Source of the DNA: Gracilimonas sp040904925
Lineage (GTDB): Bacteria > Bacteroidota > Rhodothermia > Balneolales > Balneolaceae
DNA length: 64,000 bases
Direction: 5' to 3'
Assembly: GCA_040904925.1 (NCBI GenBank)
Contig: JBBDSP010000014.1
Location: 54,425-118,424, forward strand
Part shown: positions 17,157-25,805 of the stretch, in pieces
Layout: the number at the start of each line of letters is the position of its first letter
How positions within the stretch are numbered: the stretch's first letter is position 1
Made by a program: the position numbers and the translations under genes
The notes under the pieces: model-generated
The model's database searches: none
What the model saw: the letters and a program-made list of their open reading frames with translations, nothing else
Told to the model about the DNA's origin: nothing

Positions 17157-18335
17157 TTAATTCGGCAAGCTGATCTTCCCCAAATGCACTTTCTCTTCCG
17201 TTACCCCCAGAATGGGGAATCCATCTCCGGCAACCAATTCATTTGCAAAAAAGGCCATCATCGCGGCTTCTTTGGCATCTGTGGGAATTCCTAATTCTTC
17301 GAAACTTTTGAATTCGGTATTTGGGTTTCGCTTTCTGAGATCATTCATCAAGGTTGTATTGTGAATTCCGCCTCCGCTTACAAAGCACTCGAAACTAGTA
17401 TCGCCGGCGACCTCATCTATAGCACGACTTATACTTTGGGACGTAATAGCGGTCATCGTAGCTACTAAATCTTGAGGCGATAATTCAATTCCATGTCCCT
17501 TCATCAGCTCTTCAATGTATTCCAATTTGAACTCTTCCTGTCCTGTTGTTTTTGGAAAAGGTTTTCGAAAATAAGGTTCCAGTAAAACATACCGCACTAA
17601 TTCAGAATGAACTGAACCCGAAGCAGCAACTTCGCCATCCTTATCAAACGGTTCACCAAAATACTTTTGAATGGCTTCATTAATGAGCGTATTGGCGGGG
17701 CCTGTATCACTTGTGATCACTTGCTGTCCACTTTCCTTTGAAGGAAGCCAGGTGAAATTGGCGATCCCTCCGAGATTTAAAAGCATTCGATGTTGTAATT
17801 CAGAACGAAACAAAACTTCATCAAATATCCCGGCAAGCGGAGCTCCTTCTCCTCCAAAAGCGGTGTGTTTTTGTCGAAAATCTGAAATCGTGATGATCCC
17901 GGTTTTTTGAGCTATATGATCTCCATCTACGATCTGTAAAGTAGCATGTATTTCATCTTCACTTTCAGAGGGAGCGTGATAAACCGTTTGACCATGACTG
18001 GCGATCAGATCGATATCATTCCTATTCACACCCCATTCCTTCAGAGCTTTCAATACCCACTCGGCATAGAAATTTCCCAGCTCCGAGTGTAGAATAGTGA
18101 GTAAGCGAGTATCAGTTTTTTTTTGTGATTGAACAGCTGCCAGTCTGTTTCTCAGATTATCATTGTAACGAACAGTTCTAAATTCGAGGAGCTGAATATC
18201 AGCATTACCACCGGAGCCCTTTATTTTACAAAGAGCTATATCAAGTCCATCTAGTGAAGTTCCGGACATCAAACCTACTACAAGGCGTTCCGATTTTTGA
18301 GAAATTTCCCAAAGCTTTGCTACGTATTTATTCAT
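17157..18335 (-). CDS. anmK: Anhydro-N-acetylmuramic acid kinase
   Basis: A 392-residue sugar kinase of the ASKHA fold. The N-terminal GLMSGTSLDGLDIALC (about 22-37) is the AnmK phosphate-loop signature; IASHGQTVYHAP, NLGGIANFTWLP, DTGPANTLIN and FVSGGGIHNTTLM complete the family pattern. AnmK hydrolyses and phosphorylates 1,6-anhydroMurNAc to MurNAc-6-phosphate during peptidoglycan recycling in the cytoplasm. A NamZ-like muramidase lipoprotein at 44.3 kb is a second wall-salvage gene in the window. Divergent from the small acidic protein at 18374. Confidence 0.95.
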   Translation of the reverse strand: MNKYVAKLWEISQKSERLVVGLMSGTSLDGLDIALCKIKGSGGNADIQLLEFRTVRYNDNLRNRLAAVQSQKKTDTRLLTILHSELGNFYAEWVLKALKEWGVNRNDIDLIASHGQTVYHAPSESEDEIHATLQIVDGDHIAQKTGIITISDFRQKHTAFGGEGAPLAGIFDEVLFRSELQHRMLLNLGGIANFTWLPSKESGQQVITSDTGPANTLINEAIQKYFGEPFDKDGEVAASGSVHSELVRYVLLEPYFRKPFPKTTGQEEFKLEYIEELMKGHGIELSPQDLVATMTAITSQSISRAIDEVAGDTSFECFVSGGGIHNTTLMNDLRKRNPNTEFKSFEELGIPTDAKEAAMMAFFANELVAGDGFPILGVTEEKVHLGKISLPN

Positions 18336-18373
18336 AGTTTCAGGGTGAAATTTAAAGTAAGAACCTACACAAA

Positions 18374-18619
18374 ATGAGCGAACCTACCGAAGACGAAATT
18401 AAAGCATTTATTGAAGATGTGGAATTTTTGATCAATACGCTGAAAGATTCATTTGAATCGGATGAAGCGGAGTTTTTTATAGATGAGCAAAACGAGATCC
18501 TGTATGTCAGGTTAGAGGGACTGAAAGATTACAGCGAGGATGAGATCGAAGAAATTGCAGCACCGGTCCTATCCGAATTAGATCTTGATTTCGAAGAGAT
18601 CATCATCCTTCCATTATAA
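18374..18619 (+). CDS. Small acidic conserved-type protein of unknown function
   Basis: An 81-residue, strongly acidic soluble protein (roughly a third Asp/Glu), with alternating helix and strand character: KAFIEDVEFLINTLKDSF, then AEFFIDEQNEILYVRLEG, then EIEEIAAPVLSELDLDFEEI. I do not recognise the family. Codon-level regularity and a position between divergent anmK and the threonine synthase gene support a real gene. No motif or ligand residues stand out. Confidence 0.6.
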   Translation: MSEPTEDEIKAFIEDVEFLINTLKDSFESDEAEFFIDEQNEILYVRLEGLKDYSEDEIEEIAAPVLSELDLDFEEIIILPL

Positions 18620-18706
18620 GTATAAGTGCCAAAAAAGCGCTTTTTTCTTAATTTTTTGATAAATTCTGTTTCATAACATTTGAGTGAATCCCAATAATAT
18701 TTCTTA

Positions 18707-20413
18707 ATGAAAGCTACAAATTCCGGATATACAATTAGCTGCATTATGTGCGGCAGGGAAAATGACGAGAGAGAGACGAGTACGTATTGTACCAACTGCG
18801 GAGGTGTGCTTGAAATAGAATACAAGGAGTCTTCTAAGAATATCCAATATCCGCTCAAAGAAATTCGCCCTGACCCCTTAAAAAATCATTTTACTCCTTT
18901 AAAAAAATTAAACAGGCTTTCGGAAAAATACGGTGCAGAACTGTACGGAAAGCTTGAATTTGAACATCCTACCGGTTGCTTTAAAGATCGTGGAAGTTAC
19001 ATTGAAGTTCAGAAAGCACTCGAACTGGAAGCCGATGCTATTTGTCTTGCCTCCACCGGAAATATGGCTGCTTCAGTTGCTGCTTATGCCTGCTATTTTA
19101 AGATTCCTTGTTTCGTATTTGTCCCTGAAAAAACCCCTGAGGTTAAACTTGCCCAGGCCACCATTTATGATGCTACCATAATAAAGATCAAGGGGGATTT
19201 CATGATCTGTGAAAAATTGTGTCGTGAGTTTGCAAAATCCGGTAATTACTACCTGGCCGGTGACTATGTGTTTCGACAAGAAGGACAAAAATCTTTCTCT
19301 TACGAGTTATACGAGCAGGGAGACACAGATTTTGATTACATCTTTGTGCCCATAGGTGCGGGAACTAACTTCGCCGCCATTTATAAAGGATACAAAGAAC
19401 TTAAAGCATCCGGACAGATCGATAAGATCCCAAAATTCGTAGCCGTTCAGCCCGAGCAAAGCTCTCCTGTTGTTGAAGGAATTTTCAAGAAAGACAAGAT
19501 CGTAAAAGATCAGGTAAACACGATGGCTGATGCCGTAGCTGTTGCTGATCCGCTGGATTTCTACAAAGTGTTCCGTGGCATTGAAGAAACCGATGGACTT
19601 GCTTTCACAGCAACAGAAAATGAACTGTTGGATTCCATGAAAGAAATGACGGTGGAAGAGGGTTATTTCACAGAGCCTGCCTGCGCCATTCCCTTGGCCA
19701 CTTTCAAAAACAATCTGGATACCTTTAAAGGTAAAAAGTGTCTTTTTGTGTTGACAGGAACGGGTTTAAAAAGTTCACATATTGTTGCCAAATATTCTCT
19801 TTCTTCACCGGTACTCCCTCCCAACCTGGACAGAATTCAGCAATATATTGAATCCGGTTTTGTGGATATGCAAAAGAACAGCTGGGGACAAACCCGGAAT
19901 AATGGTTTCGAAAATGTAAGTATGGATGAAGGTCATACTAAACTTTATGATGAGTATGTCCATAATATCAACCGAAAAGGGAAGACTTTAAAGGAAGAAG
20001 AAATTCGTGCTCTTCGCTCACTGGTTTATAATGAAGATGCTGATCTGGAATATCCTGTGGAAGTGGTTGACTATAAGATCACGATGCGTAAACACGGATT
20101 AGTAAGTGCGGCTGTAAAATTGAAAATAAATGGCGGTGAAGAAGTCATTTCCCTCGATCAGGGCGTGGGTCCAATTGACGCGATCCTGACTGCCATCAAA
20201 GCAGAAACCGATTCATTCCTCCCACTCGATGTGATAAATCACGAAGTTGAGATCCTTAGTCCGGATATAGATTCCCTGGTTGTAGTGACGCTCACCATGG
20301 AAAAGGAAGGCCACAAGTTCACTTCAAAAGGAGCCTCTCCTGATACGCTCGAAGCCGTTATTCAGGCATTTGTAAAAGGGCTTGCCGTGGCTAACAAAGC
20401 GTTGGCAGTATAA
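18707..20413 (+). CDS. thrC: Threonine synthase fused to a LeuA-type regulatory domain
   Basis: A 568-residue PLP enzyme. An N-terminal zinc ribbon (Cys12, Cys15, Cys28, Cys31) precedes the threonine synthase fold; FEHPTGCFKDRGS holds the Schiff-base Lys93 and CLASTGNMAAS (about 113-123) is the substrate loop. The enzyme converts O-phosphohomoserine to threonine. Residues about 425-568 are extra: QGVGPIDAILTAI (485-497) and KGASPDTLEAVIQAF (541-555) match the pattern of the LeuA dimerisation/regulatory domain of 2-isopropylmalate and citramalate synthases. That domain binds leucine or isoleucine, so allosteric control by a branched-chain amino acid is inferred. It converges on dapD. Confidence 0.88.
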   Translation: MKATNSGYTISCIMCGRENDERETSTYCTNCGGVLEIEYKESSKNIQYPLKEIRPDPLKNHFTPLKKLNRLSEKYGAELYGKLEFEHPTGCFKDRGSYIEVQKALELEADAICLASTGNMAASVAAYACYFKIPCFVFVPEKTPEVKLAQATIYDATIIKIKGDFMICEKLCREFAKSGNYYLAGDYVFRQEGQKSFSYELYEQGDTDFDYIFVPIGAGTNFAAIYKGYKELKASGQIDKIPKFVAVQPEQSSPVVEGIFKKDKIVKDQVNTMADAVAVADPLDFYKVFRGIEETDGLAFTATENELLDSMKEMTVEEGYFTEPACAIPLATFKNNLDTFKGKKCLFVLTGTGLKSSHIVAKYSLSSPVLPPNLDRIQQYIESGFVDMQKNSWGQTRNNGFENVSMDEGHTKLYDEYVHNINRKGKTLKEEEIRALRSLVYNEDADLEYPVEVVDYKITMRKHGLVSAAVKLKINGGEEVISLDQGVGPIDAILTAIKAETDSFLPLDVINHEVEILSPDIDSLVVVTLTMEKEGHKFTSKGASPDTLEAVIQAFVKGLAVANKALAV

Positions 20414-20485
20414 AAGTGTTACTGTGTGAAAGTGTTAAGGTGTTACCGTTTTATAAGGATACACCTTAATACGGTAACACTTTTA
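20411..20485. terminator. Nested palindromes between convergent thrC and dapD
   Basis: An outer 12-bp stem, TAAAAGTGTTAC (20411-20422) with 20474-20485, encloses a 9-bp stem, TTAAGGTGT (20435-20443) with ACACCTTAA (20461-20469). The word AGTGTTA recurs inside. The dapD stop codon is within the right outer arm. It is likely a bidirectional terminator, although T-tracts are modest. Confidence 0.6.
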
Positions 20486-21229
20486 TCTAAGCGCATTTTC
20501 TAACTCGAGAGAGGCATTACTTCCTTCATCACGGTATTTCACGATTATCGGACACGCCATACTTAAGCCTTTTTCTTTAGCCCAATCATTATTTACAGGA
20601 CGAGTTCCGGGAATAACCACTGCATTTTCAGGAATATCAGCACCGCGATCCAGCATCTTCTCATTAACGATATCATAAACAGGAACGGCTTTGGAAAGTG
20701 TAACACCGGGAGCAATTACAGCTCCTTTTTTTACTAAAATTCCTTCCACTATGACTGCACCGGCTCCGATAAAGCAATCATCTTCAATGATAACCGGATT
20801 CATTCCAACCGGCTCCAGTACTCCACCGATCTGAACACCCGCCGAAAGGTGTACGTTTTTTCCGATCTGTGCACATGAGCCAACCAAAGCGTGACTGTCT
20901 ACCATAGAGCCTTTATCCACATAGGCGCCAACATTGATGTAGGCCGGAGGCATTATGATCACTCCTTCAGAAACATAAGCGCCACGACGGACGGAAGACC
21001 CACCCGGAACTAATCGTACGCCATCCTCGGGAGTAAAAAATCGTGGAGGGAGATTATGTTTGTCTACAAATCCCTCGTAAATGCCTTCATAGGATGTATT
21101 TTCCCCATCTTTAAAGGAAGCTAAGATTGCTTCTTTAACCTCTACGTTTGCTTCCCAGCCATTTTCAGTCTTGTTGGCAGCACGGAGCGTTCCTTCTTCT
21201 AATTGATCTAAAACTTCTTCGTAATTCAT
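20483..21229 (-). CDS. dapD: Tetrahydrodipicolinate N-succinyltransferase
   Basis: A 248-residue left-handed beta-helix acyltransferase. Hexapeptide repeats occupy about 85-205 (VIIMPPAYINVGAYVDKGSMVDSHA in part, VHLSAGVQIGGVLEP, VIIEDDCFIGAGAVIVEG). It uses succinyl-CoA to open tetrahydrodipicolinate in the succinylase route to meso-diaminopimelate and lysine. Somewhat shorter than the 274-residue E. coli enzyme, mainly in the N-terminal helical part. Last gene of the lysC-dapB-dapA-dapD operon, 40 bp after dapA. The DapC step could be served by the ArgD-like enzyme at 14.6 kb; DapE is not in the window. Confidence 0.95.
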   Translation of the reverse strand: MNYEEVLDQLEEGTLRAANKTENGWEANVEVKEAILASFKDGENTSYEGIYEGFVDKHNLPPRFFTPEDGVRLVPGGSSVRRGAYVSEGVIIMPPAYINVGAYVDKGSMVDSHALVGSCAQIGKNVHLSAGVQIGGVLEPVGMNPVIIEDDCFIGAGAVIVEGILVKKGAVIAPGVTLSKAVPVYDIVNEKMLDRGADIPENAVVIPGTRPVNNDWAKEKGLSMACPIIVKYRDEGSNASLELENALR

Positions 21230-21269
21230 TCTTTAACGTTGATTAGGTAAAAATTAAAATGATTTTTTA

Positions 21270-22154
21270 TTACTGATCACTCAGCCAGCTGCTGATCTCT
21301 TTATCAGCTTTGAGGAGTTCTTCTTCAACTTCAGGAGAAATATCTCCGAGTGAAAGTGGTAAACGAACGGTATCACTGGCAATCCACTCTTTTCGACTCA
21401 ATAGCACTTTTGCAGGTACCGGATTGGGAGCCTTGAATAAAGCATCCGTTGCATTTTTCCAAAGTGGAAACAGATCATCCGTATTCCCTTCTATACACAT
21501 TTCGGTGTATTTGTGCGTTGCTTTTGGCCAGACGTTGGAGGCTACGGAAACCAATCCGACTGCACCTTCTTTGGTGAATGCCGGAGTCAGTCCGTCATCA
21601 CCACTGTAAAATTTCACGTAGGGTGCTTCTCTTCTGAATGCTTTGAATTCTTCCACGCTTCCGCTGGCTTCCTTTACGCCCATCAAGTGATTGAATTCTT
21701 TACTCAATCGCGCCGGAACGGAAGGATACATTTTAACTCCCGTTCTGGATGGTACATTATACAGCATACAGGGAATTTCAGTCTCAGCCATCAGCTCACT
21801 GAACCATTCAAACTGTCCTTCAGCACCGGGTTTAGCATATAATGGAGTTACTAAAAGCAAGGCTTCGGGTTTGACCTCATTGCAGAAATGAATGAAATCA
21901 GCTTGAGCCGGAAGATCGAATCCCCCAACTCCCACCATCATGGGCACTACCAAGTCCAAACCCTTTGTAAACTCTACAACTTTCCGTTTTTCTTCTTCAT
22001 TTAAATTCAGTCCTTCCCCGGTACTTCCTAAAACCAAGACGCCATTACCGGCTTCTTCCTGTTTTCTGAGCAGCGTTTCAAAACTCTTATAATCTACACT
22101 CCCGTCAGTATTCATCGGGGTTACAATTGCTGTCCAAAGTGGAAATTTTTCCAT
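21270..22154 (-). CDS. dapA: 4-hydroxy-tetrahydrodipicolinate synthase
   Basis: A 294-residue TIM-barrel aldolase. GSTGEGLNLNEEE (about 43-55) is the pyruvate-carboxylate-binding loop, YNVPSRTG (about 132-139) holds the catalytic tyrosine, and Lys161 in GVKEASG forms the Schiff base. It condenses pyruvate with aspartate semialdehyde, the first committed lysine step. Its ATG shares one base with the dapB stop (TAATG), so the two are translationally coupled. Length and motifs are standard. Confidence 0.95.
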   Translation of the reverse strand: MEKFPLWTAIVTPMNTDGSVDYKSFETLLRKQEEAGNGVLVLGSTGEGLNLNEEEKRKVVEFTKGLDLVVPMMVGVGGFDLPAQADFIHFCNEVKPEALLLVTPLYAKPGAEGQFEWFSELMAETEIPCMLYNVPSRTGVKMYPSVPARLSKEFNHLMGVKEASGSVEEFKAFRREAPYVKFYSGDDGLTPAFTKEGAVGLVSVASNVWPKATHKYTEMCIEGNTDDLFPLWKNATDALFKAPNPVPAKVLLSRKEWIASDTVRLPLSLGDISPEVEEELLKADKEISSWLSDQ

Positions 22155-22831
22155 TATTTTTGTTCCTCCATTACGTGATCAAATAACTGCCCAAAGGTAC
22201 GAATTCCTGCTTCCATCTTCGAATTGTTAACCAGTTGTTTCGCTGCCCAGATCGCCCCTTCAGCAAATAATGCCCGGTCTAAAGCTTTGTGCCTCAACGT
22301 TATCTCTTCCGTACCGGTTTTCATGGTCAATTCGTGGATCCCTTTTACATCACCTTCTCGTACTGAAGTGACTTCAGCTTCTTTATCCAGCCATTCTTTC
22401 CAGGAAAGTGCGGTTCCGCTCGGGGCATCTTTTTTATGAACGTGATGTACTTCGTGAATATGAAATTCCGGATCCTTCAAAATAGCTGATCCTGCTGAAA
22501 TAGCTTCGATGCCTTTCCGGATTATATTCATCCCAAGGCTAAAGTTAGAAGCCAATACCCACCTGGTGCTTTTAGTTTTCACTCTTTCTTCAAGATCTTC
22601 CGGCCAGTCAAAACCCGTACTTCCCCATGCTGCGGGAATTCCGGCTTCTATCACATCATCAATGACATCCGGAACTGCATCTCCGGGTACAAAAATAATT
22701 ACGGCATCGGCCACTTTCAATTTCTCCTTTGTAGGTGGATTTCCGGCATCAAAGGCTTCTGAGAGTTCATCCCCCAAAAGTTCTACTACTTTCCCGCCTG
22801 TTTTTCCTGTTCCTATTACTGCAATTTTCAT
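22154..22831 (-). CDS. dapB: 4-hydroxy-tetrahydrodipicolinate reductase
   Basis: A 225-residue NAD(P)H-dependent reductase. GTGKTGG (7-13) is the dinucleotide loop and HEVHHVHKKDAPSGTA (about 126-141) holds the catalytic His and Lys residues. It reduces the DapA product to tetrahydrodipicolinate. It is shorter than the E. coli enzyme (about 270), with a compact N-terminal domain in which the usual GRMG becomes GKTGG. It sits 12 bp after lysC and overlaps dapA by one base. Confidence 0.92.
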   Translation of the reverse strand: MKIAVIGTGKTGGKVVELLGDELSEAFDAGNPPTKEKLKVADAVIIFVPGDAVPDVIDDVIEAGIPAAWGSTGFDWPEDLEERVKTKSTRWVLASNFSLGMNIIRKGIEAISAGSAILKDPEFHIHEVHHVHKKDAPSGTALSWKEWLDKEAEVTSVREGDVKGIHELTMKTGTEEITLRHKALDRALFAEGAIWAAKQLVNNSKMEAGIRTFGQLFDHVMEEQK

Positions 22832-22843
22832 ATTCTCCTTATT

Positions 22844-24172
22844 CTATTCGGTAATAAATTTCTTGTGCAACATCTGCACGATTCCTTCGGCCTGATCATG
22901 ATCTACCAGCAGGCACAAATTATTTGGACTTGCCCCATGACAGATCAATCGTACGTTGTATTTCTCCAATGCGGTAAATAGTGGTCCGCCAAGCCCGGAT
23001 GTCTTCTGCATATTATTTCCGATCAGGGCTATAAGTGCCAGATCTTCCTCAACCACTACTTCTGCAAAGCGACGCAGTTCATCCAGTACTCTGTCTGTCA
23101 GCTCAACTTTATTGGCAGCATTCACGGCGGTATCAAGCGTTAAAGCCACGCTTACCTCACTGGTACTAACAAGGTCAACCGAGATCTTGTGCTCAGCCAA
23201 AACTTTAAAAAGATGTGCCAGAAATCCATGCTGGTGAAGCATCTCGAGGCTGTTAACGGTAAGCAAGGTTTGATCCTTTCTTAAAGAAATAGCTCGAATA
23301 GGTGGTTTTTTGTCTGCTTCTTTTACGATGTAGGTTCCCGGATTTTCTGGATCAGAACTTGAAGCCACCCTCACGTTTACCCCGCCCCTAATGGCCGGTT
23401 TTAATGTAGCAGGATGAAGAACCTTCCCCCCAAAAACAGAAAGCTCTGCCGCCTCATCAAATGAGATTTCGTGTATAGGAAAGGCATCCGGGACAATGCG
23501 GGGATCGGTAGTATATACTCCAGCAACATCTGTCCAGATCTCAAGGGTGTCAGCCCCAACGGCTTCTGCAAATAATGAGGCTGAAAAATCACTTCCACCT
23601 CGCCCAAGCGTTGTGGTATTTCCAAATACATCGGAGCCGATAAATCCCTGCGTCAAGTAGACTTTCTCCGATTGAATATACTTTCTGGCTTTCTTTTGAA
23701 TGGATTCCCAAATGGGCTCAGCATTACCAAAAGTTGAGTCAGTTTTCATTACTTCGCGAGCATCCAGCCACTCAGCAGTCACTCCATTTTCTTTCAATAC
23801 TTCCACAAATATCTTGGTCGACATAAGTTCCCCAAAAGAAAACAGCCGGTCTTTCCAACGCTTATCACGTCCTACAAAATCAAGATGTTCACGCAGTTCT
23901 GAGAACAGAGTGTAAAATTCATCCCGGAGCTTTTCTTCCCCCTTACATTGTTCAATAATTTCAAGATGCCTTTTTTCAATATTTCCGAGCAATTCTTCCC
24001 TCATGGTAGAATCAATGTTAGCAGCGGAAAGGGCAACGAGGTCATTGGTGGTACCAGAAGTTGCACTAATTACAATAAGCCGACGGTTTTCATCGTCCGC
24101 CACAATGTTAGCACTGCGTTGCATAGCTTCAAATGTGCCTACGCTGGTGCCTCCGAATTTAGATACGATCAT
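22844..24172 (-). CDS. lysC: Aspartate kinase, monofunctional LysC type
   Basis: A 442-residue enzyme. The N-terminal KFGGTSVGT (5-13) and TLGRGGSDFSA (about 188-198) are the aspartokinase catalytic motifs, and two ACT-like regulatory segments follow (SLRKDQTLLTVNSLEM near 296 and LIALIGNNMQKTSGL near 384). It phosphorylates aspartate at the head of the lysine, threonine and methionine pathways. First gene of the lysine operon, so lysine feedback is the expected control. I looked for a lysine riboswitch in the leader and saw none. Confidence 0.94.
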   Translation of the reverse strand: MIVSKFGGTSVGTFEAMQRSANIVADDENRRLIVISATSGTTNDLVALSAANIDSTMREELLGNIEKRHLEIIEQCKGEEKLRDEFYTLFSELREHLDFVGRDKRWKDRLFSFGELMSTKIFVEVLKENGVTAEWLDAREVMKTDSTFGNAEPIWESIQKKARKYIQSEKVYLTQGFIGSDVFGNTTTLGRGGSDFSASLFAEAVGADTLEIWTDVAGVYTTDPRIVPDAFPIHEISFDEAAELSVFGGKVLHPATLKPAIRGGVNVRVASSSDPENPGTYIVKEADKKPPIRAISLRKDQTLLTVNSLEMLHQHGFLAHLFKVLAEHKISVDLVSTSEVSVALTLDTAVNAANKVELTDRVLDELRRFAEVVVEEDLALIALIGNNMQKTSGLGGPLFTALEKYNVRLICHGASPNNLCLLVDHDQAEGIVQMLHKKFITE

Positions 24173-24404
24173 TCTTTATTAATAATTGAATTTAAAAATG
24201 AGTGATCTCGAAAATAAAGACAAATCCACCCAATACCTTATTTAAATAGTTTATCAGAATGATTTTCACATACTTTTGTGAATGATGAAAAAACTTAAGG
24301 AACAGTAATTATCTAACTGACTCCTAACTTTAAAATCAACACTGCCACATTCCTCAGAATTTTGTATTCTCACACGAATCTAAAATCTGAAAATAATTTA
24401 CTTC

Positions 24405-25652
24405 ATGGACTCAGCACTGATCACCAGCGATGCGGTTACTTTTGGATTGCTGATGGCAATTTTAGCCGGAATATTTATCACCTCACACAGTGATAATCCA
24501 AAATGGCAAAAATTTTATAAGTTCATTCCTTCTCTGTTACTCTGCTATTTCCTGCCCTCACTCCTAACTACATTTGGAGTGATCTCCGAAGCAGATTCTA
24601 ATCTATATTATGTGGCTTCCCGCTATCTGCTGCCTGCGAGTTTAGTGTTACTGACCCTCAGTATTGATCTAAAAGGTATTCTAAATCTTGGTCCGAAGGC
24701 AGTGATCATGTTCCTAGCCGGAACGTTCAGCATCATGCTGGGTGGCCCTATCGCTATTTTGATTGTGGGAACTATTAATCCGGAGATCATCGGCGGAACA
24801 GGACCTGAGGAAGTTTGGCGCGGACTTGCAACAGTAGCCGGAAGCTGGATCGGCGGCGGCGCAAACCAAACTGCCATGTTAGAGATCTATGAACCGAGTA
24901 CCGATCTTTTTGGAGCCATGGTTACGGTAGATATTATTGTTGCAAATATCTGGATGGCTTTCCTTTTGTATGGAGCAGGGATCTCAGATAAAGTAGATAG
25001 GTGGTTTAAAGCAGACTCATCTGCCATTGAAGAGTTAAAACATAACATAGCAGATTATCAGGCTGAAATTGCAAAAGTTCCTACTCTGGTCGATTTCACT
25101 AAGATCATGGCTATCGCATTTGGACTTGTCGCCCTTGGACACCTTGCCGGCGACTCCATTGCTCCTTGGGTAACTGAAAATGCTCCTAACCTATCACGCC
25201 TTAGTTTGAATTCATCCTTTTTCTGGATCATAGTGGTAGCCACTACGGGTGGCCTCATTCTCTCTTTCACAAAAGCACGTAACCTTGAGGGTGCCGGAGC
25301 TTCAAAGCTTGGGAGTCTTTTCCTTTATATACTGGTAATGACCATCGGAATGAAAATGAATATTGCTTCCATGCTGGATGCTCCCGGTTATTTTGTGATC
25401 GGTGCGGTATGGATCCTGATTCATGTCACTATTCTATTGATCGTTGGGAAATTTATTAAGGCGCCGTTCTTTTTTGTTGCGGTTGGAAGTCAGGCCAACG
25501 TAGGGGGTGCTGCCTCAGCTCCCATTGTAGCCTCCGCATTCCATCCGGCTTTAGCACCTGTAGGTGTTCTGCTTGCTGTTCTGGGTTACGCACTCGGAAC
25601 CTACGGAGCATGGATAAGTGCCGAGATGATGCGCATTGTTTCCGGCTTCTGA
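24405..25652 (+). CDS. DUF819 family membrane protein
   Basis: A 415-residue multi-span membrane protein (about 11-12 hydrophobic helices). Family signatures are RYLLPASLVLLTLSIDLK (about 73-90), GSWIGGGANQTAM (about 144-156), and near the C-terminus QANVGGAASAPIVASAF, which resembles the core of sodium/solute symporters. DUF819 (YjcL-like) proteins are presumed transporters without an assigned substrate. Monocistronic, followed by a palindrome at 25664-25718. Confidence 0.88.
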   Translation: MDSALITSDAVTFGLLMAILAGIFITSHSDNPKWQKFYKFIPSLLLCYFLPSLLTTFGVISEADSNLYYVASRYLLPASLVLLTLSIDLKGILNLGPKAVIMFLAGTFSIMLGGPIAILIVGTINPEIIGGTGPEEVWRGLATVAGSWIGGGANQTAMLEIYEPSTDLFGAMVTVDIIVANIWMAFLLYGAGISDKVDRWFKADSSAIEELKHNIADYQAEIAKVPTLVDFTKIMAIAFGLVALGHLAGDSIAPWVTENAPNLSRLSLNSSFFWIIVVATTGGLILSFTKARNLEGAGASKLGSLFLYILVMTIGMKMNIASMLDAPGYFVIGAVWILIHVTILLIVGKFIKAPFFFVAVGSQANVGGAASAPIVASAFHPALAPVGVLLAVLGYALGTYGAWISAEMMRIVSGF

Positions 25653-25663
25653 TCTTCACTTTT

Positions 25664-25718
25664 CGTTAATAGTTATTCGTTGATTGGTTTAGAAACGATT
25701 AACGAATAACTATTAACG
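25664..25718. repeat. Intergenic 18-bp perfect inverted repeat
   Basis: CGTTAATAGTTATTCGTT (25664-25681) is an exact reverse complement of 25701-25718, with a 19-base loop that extends the pairing imperfectly. It shares GTTATTCGTTGA and the TTTTCGTTA flank with the larger palindrome at 9320-9418. It lies 12 bp after the DUF819 stop and could also act as a terminator, but has no T-tract. Confidence 0.8.
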
Positions 25719-25805
25719 ACACAATCCATGAACAAACTCAGGATAAGCTCTTTTCTTCTTTGTATCTTTAAGATGAAATTATAATCCTGTATAAAATCTC
25801 ATTTC

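Noticed and set aside
24173..24404. Possible lysine riboswitch or promoter in the lysC leader, including TACTTTTG at 24271
   Set aside because: No lysine-element core pairing was recognisable, and the TACTTTTG lies on the opposite strand 130 bp from the DUF819 start without a -33 partner. I see nothing reportable here.
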